Source: Candidatus Kosakonia sp. 282A-S69 (GTDB lineage Bacteria; Pseudomonadota; Gammaproteobacteria; Enterobacterales; Enterobacteriaceae). From it: a stretch of DNA of 64,000 bases. Of the stretch, positions 58,747-64,000 are shown piece by piece (positions within the stretch are counted from its first letter, which is position 1; each line of letters starts with the position of its first letter). The notes below the pieces were generated by a model that had not been told where the DNA came from, did not search any database, and worked only from the letters and a program-made list of their open reading frames with translations. Where the stretch lies: NCBI RefSeq assembly GCF_029433855.1, contig NZ_JAROAU010000001.1, forward strand, positions 890,571 to 954,570. The letters run 5' to 3'. The translations under genes were made by a program, and so were the position numbers.

Positions 58747-59373
58747 TCAGGAGGCGTGATTAACTAAAGGAGCCAGTCGCGTGGCCATCCAGTCGGCAAT
58801 AAACGGCTGGGCATCGCGATTGGGGTGAATACCATCATCCTGCATCCACTGCGGTTTCAGATAGACTTCTTCCATAAAAAAGGGCAGCAGAGGAACATCC
58901 AGCTCGTTAGCAAGCTTCGGGTAAATGGCACCAAAGGCCTCAGTATAACGACGACCGTAGTTGGCGGGCAGTCGTATTTGCATCAGCAGCGGCTTTGCAT
59001 CGGCGCTTTTTACCGTCTCGATAATCTGGCGCAGCGTCTGCTCCGTTTGCTGCGGCGGAAAACCGCGCAGGCCGTCATTGCCGCCGAGTTCGACCAGCAC
59101 CCAGCGCGGTTTATGCTCTTTTAACAGCGCGGGCAGGCGTGCCAGCCCCTGCTGCGAGGTGTCGCCGCTGATGCTGGCATTCACCACCACAGGCTGTTGC
59201 TGCCACTTGTTATTGAGCAGCGCAGGCCAGGCCGCCGTTGCCGCCATCCGATAGCCGGCGCTCAGGCTGTCGCCAAGAATCAGTAGCGTGTCCGCCGCCG
59301 CGGCGCGAAAGGTTAACAAAAGCAAAAACAGGAAGGGCAAATGCCAGCGGAAAACATTGTTGAAGTTCATCAT
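58747..59373 (-). CDS. tesA: multifunctional acyl-CoA thioesterase I/protease I/lysophospholipase L1
   Basis: A 208-residue periplasmic SGNH (GDSL) hydrolase. The signal peptide [21 protein letters not shown] is followed by the nucleophile block LLILGDSLSAGYRM, the glycine block ISGDTSQQGL, the asparagine block VLVELGGNDGLRGFPP and the catalytic Asp-x2-His in DDGIHPNRDAQPFI. The E. coli enzyme cleaves acyl-CoA, lysophospholipids and some esters. Its start overlaps the divergent ybbA start by 33 bp, so the ybbA ribosome-binding region lies inside tesA. Confidence 0.95.
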   Translation of the reverse strand: MMNFNNVFRWHLPFLFLLLLTFRAAAADTLLILGDSLSAGYRMAATAAWPALLNNKWQQQPVVVNASISGDTSQQGLARLPALLKEHKPRWVLVELGGNDGLRGFPPQQTEQTLRQIIETVKSADAKPLLMQIRLPANYGRRYTEAFGAIYPKLANELDVPLLPFFMEEVYLKPQWMQDDGIHPNRDAQPFIADWMATRLAPLVNHAS

Positions 59374-60027
59374 CTTAAGAAGTCCGTCGGTCAGGGGGAG
59401 CAGGAGCTTTCAATCCTTACCGGAGTTGAGCTGGTTGTCAAACCAGCTGAAACCATCGCGCTGATTGGCGAGTCCGGTTCCGGGAAGTCGACGCTGCTCG
59501 CCATTCTCGCCGGGCTGGATGATGGCAGTAGCGGCGAGGTGCATCTGCTCGGCAAGCCGTTACACAAGATGGACGAAGAGGCGCGCGCGCAATTACGTGC
59601 GCAAAATGTCGGTTTCGTTTTTCAATCTTTCATGTTGATCCCCACCCTAAACGCGCTGGAAAACGTGGAGCTGCCCGCACTGTTGCGCGGCGAGAAGAGC
59701 AGCGACAGCCGCAGCAGCGCCAAAGCGTTGCTTGATGAACTGGGGCTTGGCAAGCGCCTCGACCATCTTCCCGCGCAGCTCTCCGGCGGCGAGCAGCAGC
59801 GCGTGGCGCTGGCCCGCGCCTTTAACGGCCGTCCGGCGGTGCTCTTCGCCGATGAGCCGACCGGCAACCTTGACCTGCAAACGGGCGACAAAATTGCCGA
59901 TCTGCTCTTCTCAATGAATCAACACTACGGCACCACGCTGCTGCTGGTGACCCACGACGCGCAGCTGGCGGCACGCTGCGACAGACGCCTGCGGCTGGTC
60001 AACGGCGAACTGTGGGAGGAAGCATGA
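59341..60027 (+). CDS. ybbA: ABC transporter ATPase YbbA
   Basis: A 228-residue ATPase of the LolD/MacB type. Walker A is [17 protein letters not shown], the signature is [15 protein letters not shown], Walker B is [12 protein letters not shown] and the switch histidine lies in LLVTHDAQL. It partners with the permease YbbP, whose gene overlaps its stop by four bases (ATGA). The E. coli complex is poorly characterised and may act in lipid or lysophospholipid handling given its divergent neighbour tesA. The gene begins inside the 5' end of tesA on the other strand. Confidence 0.94.
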   Translation: MPAENIVEVHHLKKSVGQGEQELSILTGVELVVKPAETIALIGESGSGKSTLLAILAGLDDGSSGEVHLLGKPLHKMDEEARAQLRAQNVGFVFQSFMLIPTLNALENVELPALLRGEKSSDSRSSAKALLDELGLGKRLDHLPAQLSGGEQQRVALARAFNGRPAVLFADEPTGNLDLQTGDKIADLLFSMNQHYGTTLLLVTHDAQLAARCDRRLRLVNGELWEEA

Positions 60028-62438
60028 TTGCCCGCTGGTTCTGGCGCGAATGGCGTTCGCCGTCGCTGCTGATTGTCTGGATGGCGCTGAGCCTGGCGGT
60101 GGCCTGCGTGCTGGCGCTCGGCACCATCGGCGATCGCATGGAGAAGGGGTTAAGCCAGCAGAGCCGCGATTTTATGGCCGGCGACAGGGCCCTGCGCAGC
60201 TCGCGTGAAATCCCCACCTCCTGGCTTGAGGAGGCGCGTAAAGGTGGCCTGCAGGTGAGTGAACAGGTCAGCTTCAGCACCATGACCTTTGCGGGCGACA
60301 CGCCGCAACTGGCGAGTGTGAAAGCGGTGGATAATCGCTATCCGCTCTATGGCGAGCTGGAGACGCAGCCTGCCGGGCTGAAACCGCAGCCGGGCACGGC
60401 ACTGCTGGCTCCGCGCCTGATGGCGCTGCTCAATGTGAAACCGGGCGACACGATCGAGGTGGGCGACGCCACGCTGCGCATTGCCGGCGAGGTGACGCAG
60501 GAGCCCGATTCCGGCTTTAACCCCTTTCAGATGGCGCCGCGCCTGCTGATGAATAGCGCTGATGTGGCTAAAACCGGGGCCGTCTTGCCGGGCAGCCGCG
60601 TCAGCTGGCGGGTGAAGTTTGCCGGCACCCCCGCGCAGTTAGAGAAGTATGAAACGTGGCTGCTGCCGCAGCTTGGGGCGGATCAGCGCTGGTACGGGCT
60701 GGAGCAGGACGAGGGCGCGCTGGGGAAATCCTTACAGCGTTCGCAGCAGTTCTTGCTGCTGTCGGCGCTGCTGACGCTGCTGCTGGCGGTTGCCGCCGTC
60801 GCGGTGGCGATGAGCCACTACTGCCGCAGCCGCTACGATCTGGTGGCGATCCTCAAAACCCTTGGCGCTGGTCGCGCGCAGCTGCAAAAGCTGATTGTCG
60901 GCCAGTGGGCGCTGCTGCTTGGGCTGGCGGTGATTACCGGCGGCGCGCTGGGGCTGCTGTTTGAAAAGGTGCTGATGCGCCTTCTTAAGCCAGTGTTGCC
61001 CGCCGCGCTGCCGCCCGCAAGCTACTGGCCATGGCTGTGGGCGATCGGCGCGATTGTGGTGATCTCGCTGCTGGTGGGGCTGCGTCCCTATCGTTTGCTG
61101 CTGGCGACGCAGCCGCTGCGGGTGTTGCGCCGCGACGCGGTGGCAAATGTCTGGCCGCTTAAGATCTATCTTCCTGCGGTGGCGCTGATCACCTTGCTGC
61201 TGCTCGCCTGGCTGATGGGTGGCAGTATGCTGCTGTGGGCGGTGCTGGCAGGGGCGGTGGTGCTGGCAATGCTTTGCGGCGTGGTCGGCTGGCTGCTGCT
61301 CAATGTGCTGAAACGCCTGACGCTGAAGGCGCTGCCGCTACGCCTGGCGGTCAATCGCCTGCTGCGCCAGCCCTGGTCGACGCTCAGCCAGCTGTCGGCC
61401 TTTTCCCTCTCGTTTATGTTACTGGCGATGCTGCTGGTGCTGCGCGGCGACCTGCTCGATCGCTGGCAGCAGCAGTTACCGGCAGAGAGCCCGAACTACT
61501 TCCTGATCAACATCGCCCCGGAGCAGGTTACGCCGCTGAAAACTTTCCTTGCTGAACATCAGGTGATCCCGGCGGCGTTCTACCCGATTGTGCGGGCGAG
61601 GATGACGGAGATAAATGGTCAGTCGACGGAGGGCAACGCCGACGAGGCGCTGAACCGCGAGCTTAACCTCACCTGGCAACAGCAGCGGCCGGATCACAAT
61701 CCGCTGACCGCAGGCAGCTGGCCGCCAAAAGCGGGCGAGGTGTCAGTGGAGGAGGGGCTGGCCGCGCGGCTGGGTCTGAAGCTGGGCGATACGGTGACGT
61801 TTACCGGCGATACACAGGCGTTCAGCGCAAAAATCTCCAGCCTGCGCAAGGTGGACTGGGAGAGCCTGCGGCCCAACTTCTTCTTTATCTTCCCGCCAGG
61901 CGCGCTCGACGGGCAGCCGCAAAGCTGGCTCACCAGCTTCCGGCTGGAGGGGGGGAACAGCATGTTAACGCAGCTTAACCGCGCCTTTCCCACCATCAGC
62001 CTGCTCGATATTGGCGCGATTTTAAAACAGGTCGGCCAGGTGCTGGAGCAGGTGAGCCGGGCGCTGGAAGTGATGGTGGTGCTGGTGACCGTCTGCGGCG
62101 TATTACTGCTGCTGGCGCAGGTGCAGGTCGGCATGCGTCAGCGTCACCAGGAGCTGGTGGTCTACCGCACGCTGGGTGCGGGCAAACGGCTGCTGCGCAC
62201 CACCTTGTGGTGTGAATTTGCGCTGCTGGGGCTGGTCTCCGGGCTGGTTGCCGCCATTGGGGCGGAAACGGCGCTGGCACTGCTGCAAACCCGTGTGTTT
62301 GACTTCCCGTGGCAGCCCGACTGGCGGTTGTGGATCACGCTGCCACTGTGCGGCGCGCTGCTGCTCTCTCTCTGCGGCGGTTGGTTAGGCAGCCGTTTAT
62401 TGAAGGGTAAGGCACTGTTTCGTCAATTTAGTGGTTAA
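60024..62438 (+). CDS. ybbP: ABC transporter permease YbbP
   Basis: An 804-residue FtsX/MacB-like permease, the same length as E. coli YbbP. One N-terminal helix (SPSLLIVWMALSLAVACVLALG) is followed by a large periplasmic domain, then the first FtsX block (FLLLSALLTLLLAVAAVAVAM to GLLFEKVLMRLLKPVL), further helices, and a second periplasmic and FtsX block (VMVVLVTVCGVLLLLAQVQVGMRQRHQELVVYRTLGAGKRLL). The start [14 protein letters not shown] overlaps the ybbA stop by ATGA. An imperfect hairpin after the stop probably ends the operon. Confidence 0.94.
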   Translation: MIARWFWREWRSPSLLIVWMALSLAVACVLALGTIGDRMEKGLSQQSRDFMAGDRALRSSREIPTSWLEEARKGGLQVSEQVSFSTMTFAGDTPQLASVKAVDNRYPLYGELETQPAGLKPQPGTALLAPRLMALLNVKPGDTIEVGDATLRIAGEVTQEPDSGFNPFQMAPRLLMNSADVAKTGAVLPGSRVSWRVKFAGTPAQLEKYETWLLPQLGADQRWYGLEQDEGALGKSLQRSQQFLLLSALLTLLLAVAAVAVAMSHYCRSRYDLVAILKTLGAGRAQLQKLIVGQWALLLGLAVITGGALGLLFEKVLMRLLKPVLPAALPPASYWPWLWAIGAIVVISLLVGLRPYRLLLATQPLRVLRRDAVANVWPLKIYLPAVALITLLLLAWLMGGSMLLWAVLAGAVVLAMLCGVVGWLLLNVLKRLTLKALPLRLAVNRLLRQPWSTLSQLSAFSLSFMLLAMLLVLRGDLLDRWQQQLPAESPNYFLINIAPEQVTPLKTFLAEHQVIPAAFYPIVRARMTEINGQSTEGNADEALNRELNLTWQQQRPDHNPLTAGSWPPKAGEVSVEEGLAARLGLKLGDTVTFTGDTQAFSAKISSLRKVDWESLRPNFFFIFPPGALDGQPQSWLTSFRLEGGNSMLTQLNRAFPTISLLDIGAILKQVGQVLEQVSRALEVMVVLVTVCGVLLLLAQVQVGMRQRHQELVVYRTLGAGKRLLRTTLWCEFALLGLVSGLVAAIGAETALALLQTRVFDFPWQPDWRLWITLPLCGALLLSLCGGWLGSRLLKGKALFRQFSG

Positions 62439-62451
62439 TCCTGCCTGAAAA

Positions 62452-62487
62452 AGCGGCACCGATAATTCAATCGGTGTCGCTCTGTTT
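62452..62487 (+). terminator. ybbAP terminator
   Basis: AGCGGCACCGAT and ATCGGTGTCGCT form a 12-bp stem with one wobble pair around AATTCA, 13 bases after the ybbP stop. CTGTTT follows. Confidence 0.7.
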
Positions 62488-62621
62488 CAACGTGTAAACA
62501 ATCAATCGACACCTGTTTAGTAGCACAAAACATTAAAAAAACCTCGCCCACCAGAATCTTATAAGGGATATTATGCCCGCGCTAATTAACAGTTAGTTGT
62601 ATCAATTCCCAAGGAAAAACC

Positions 62622-63764
62622 ATGAAAATAAAAACAAGCGCCCTGGCGACAGCCATTGGCGCAGCAGTGGCATTGGCGTCTTTCACAGCACAAGCAGAAA
62701 TTACTGTTCTGAAACAGAACCCACAGGCGGGCGATCCTCTTAGCCGCCTGAACTTCACCGTTGGCGGCTCGATTCGTCCGCAGTTCCAGAATATGACGGG
62801 TAACGATGGCAAAAACGCCTTTAAACGTAACGGTTTTGACGGTGGCACCCGCTTCCGTTTCGCGGCAGATTACTACCTGTTCGATGACATCAGCTGGGTC
62901 AGCTACTACGAGCTGGGCGTTGATATCCCGAAACTCTTCGACTGGGATAACCACTACGCGGAAAGCGCGCACAACACCACGCGCCGTATGCTCTACACCG
63001 GCCTGAAAAGCCAGACCTGGGGCACGTTAACCTTCGGTCAGCAGAACAGCGTTTACTACGATGTAGTCGGCGCGAAAACCGATATCTGGGACTACGACAT
63101 GCTGGCGCAGGCGCCGGGTAACGGCATCAAAGGTGATTACGACGGCTCTTATCGTTCACGCAAGATGCTGAAATATAAGAAAACCGTGGGTGATGCGGAT
63201 ATCTATGCCTCTTATCTGTTCAGCGATGATTACCTGGCGACCGACGGCAACCGTTACAAGCGTAAGAGCGGCGGTTCCCTGGGGCTCGATTATCACCTGA
63301 CGGATGACCTGACCTGGGGCGCGGCGTGGAACTACACCCGTGCGGATATGCGTCAGCCCTCTACCGGCGACAGCAAAACCTACGATCAGAACATCCTCGG
63401 TACCGCGCTGAGCTGGACGCCGGATAACTGGACCTTCTCCCTGGGCGGCGGCTGGTATCAAAACTTCATGCTGACCAAGAAGAAGGATGTGCATAACTAC
63501 TTCGCGGGCGATGCGTGGGGCGTTGAGTACTTTGCCGGGTATAAATTCCCGATTGCGCAGTACGCGGTGAAATACATTCAGCCGTACGTGATGGGCGACC
63601 GTCTTGAGTTCGCCAGTGGCCGTAATTATCAGCGTATTGATAATGGCGTGGGTGTAACTGTGCAGCTGGATTATGGCTTCCGTGTGGATTACGAACACGT
63701 CTTCACCTCCAGCACCGACAACCTGGGTGATATGAACCTGGTTCGTCTGCGTTACGATTTCTAA
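62622..63764 (+). CDS. outer membrane porin (Gram-negative porin family)
   Basis: A 380-residue beta-barrel protein. The signal peptide (SALATAIGAAVALASFTAQAE) ends at an AQA-E site. The body alternates polar and aromatic residues in a porin pattern, with TWGTLTFGQQNSVYYDVVGAKTDIWDYDM (the family GxLxxGRQ-like turn), KYKKTVGDADIYASYLF and DYHLTDDLTWGAAWNYTRAD, and ends in LVRLRYDF, the terminal phenylalanine being the usual assembly signal. It differs clearly from OmpC, OmpF and PhoE, and I cannot name the specific member. AAGGAAAAA precedes the start. A 9-bp hairpin follows the stop. Confidence 0.82.
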   Translation: MKIKTSALATAIGAAVALASFTAQAEITVLKQNPQAGDPLSRLNFTVGGSIRPQFQNMTGNDGKNAFKRNGFDGGTRFRFAADYYLFDDISWVSYYELGVDIPKLFDWDNHYAESAHNTTRRMLYTGLKSQTWGTLTFGQQNSVYYDVVGAKTDIWDYDMLAQAPGNGIKGDYDGSYRSRKMLKYKKTVGDADIYASYLFSDDYLATDGNRYKRKSGGSLGLDYHLTDDLTWGAAWNYTRADMRQPSTGDSKTYDQNILGTALSWTPDNWTFSLGGGWYQNFMLTKKKDVHNYFAGDAWGVEYFAGYKFPIAQYAVKYIQPYVMGDRLEFASGRNYQRIDNGVGVTVQLDYGFRVDYEHVFTSSTDNLGDMNLVRLRYDF

Positions 63765-63774
63765 TCGAAACCCG

Positions 63775-63801
63775 GCGGCCTGCTTCTGAGAGGCAGGCCG
63801 C
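63775..63801 (+). terminator. hairpin after the porin gene
   Basis: GCGGCCTGC and GCAGGCCGC form a perfect 9-bp stem around a 9-base loop, 10 bases after the stop. The tail CACATG has no T-run. Confidence 0.55.
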
Positions 63802-63804
63802 ACA

Positions 63805-64000
63805 TGCCTGATGGCGCTTCGCTTATCAGGCCTACGGAAAGCAGTGCGCTGCGCCCATGTAGGCCGGATAAGGCATCGCCGCCATCCGGCAATCTGCCCG
63901 GCATTGTGCACAGATGCTGCAACTGCCTGATGGCGCTTCGCTTATCAGGCCTACGGAAAGCAGTGCGCTGCGCCCATGTAGGCCGGATAAGGCATCGCCG
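63805..64000. repeat. REP-type units with 119-bp period
   Basis: A 77-bp sequence beginning TGCCTGATGGCGCTTC and ending GGCATCGCCG occurs at 63805-63881 and again, unchanged, at 63924-64000. Each copy includes the inverted motifs TGCCTGATGGCG/CTTATCAGGCCTAC and GTAGGCCGGATAAGGC of the REP family. A 42-bp spacer with CCATCCGGCA follows the first copy. The array runs off the window. Confidence 0.85.

Noticed and set aside
63805-64000. Regular repeats at the right edge as a CRISPR array
   Set aside because: The units are 77 bp with internal REP palindromes, and only two copies are visible. No cas genes are present.

Overview
The window is chromosomal DNA from a member of the Enterobacteriaceae, most likely an Enterobacter/Kosakonia/Lelliottia-like organism. 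From about 22.1 kb to 62.4 kb the gene order matches the Escherichia coli ylaC-to-ybbP segment almost gene for gene: ylaC, maa, hha, tomB, acrB, acrA, acrR, mscK, rsmS, priC, ybaN, apt, dnaX, ybaB, recR, htpG, adk, hemH, gsk, ybaL, ushA, ybaK, ybaP, copA, cueR, ybbJ, qmcA, cnoX, ybbO, tesA, ybbA, ybbP. The proteins are close to their E. coli counterparts, but aes, fsr, ybaQ and the chiX small RNA locus of E. coli are not found where expected. Extra genes are present instead: a TM2 protein, a DUF3142 protein and a large periplasmic protein of unknown function.

Left part, 1-22 kb, is accessory. It opens with the 3' end of an acetoin/butanediol-type dehydrogenase. A complete trehalose system follows (treR divergent from treBC, with a perfect palindromic TreR operator). 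Next come a GFA-family protein, an SH3-like exported protein, the divergent MocR regulator/YczE membrane protein pair, and a GNAT acetyltransferase. An AT-rich patch then carries a two-gene cassette with a ribbon-helix-helix-like first protein. lacI-lacZ follows without a lacY. A GntR regulator, a mannonate/gluconate-dehydratase-like enolase-superfamily enzyme and a PTS EIIBC form a probable sugar-acid or glycoside locus. A methionine-type ABC importer operon headed by a 2OG-Fe(II) oxygenase comes next, then the zinc-independent ribosomal protein pair L31B/L36B behind a Zur-type palindrome, and a second GNAT acetyltransferase.

The core part holds multidrug efflux (acrAB with divergent acrR), mechanosensitive channel MscK, replication and repair functions (priC, dnaX, recR), purine metabolism (apt, adk, gsk), the heat-shock chaperone htpG with a textbook sigma-32 promoter, heme synthesis (hemH), copper efflux (copA/cueR) and envelope quality functions (qmcA/ybbJ, cnoX, tesA, ybbAP). 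Two programmed -1 frameshift sites known from E. coli are conserved: in dnaX (gamma subunit) and in copA (copper chaperone CopA(Z)).

The right edge has a porin gene followed by a 77-bp REP-type unit repeated with a 119-bp period that runs off the window. A second REP-rich block separates gsk and ybaL. There an inverted duplication of the ybaL 3' tail encloses a GC-rich, hairpin-rich segment of unknown nature. No tRNA, rRNA, insertion sequence, prophage or CRISPR array was seen.
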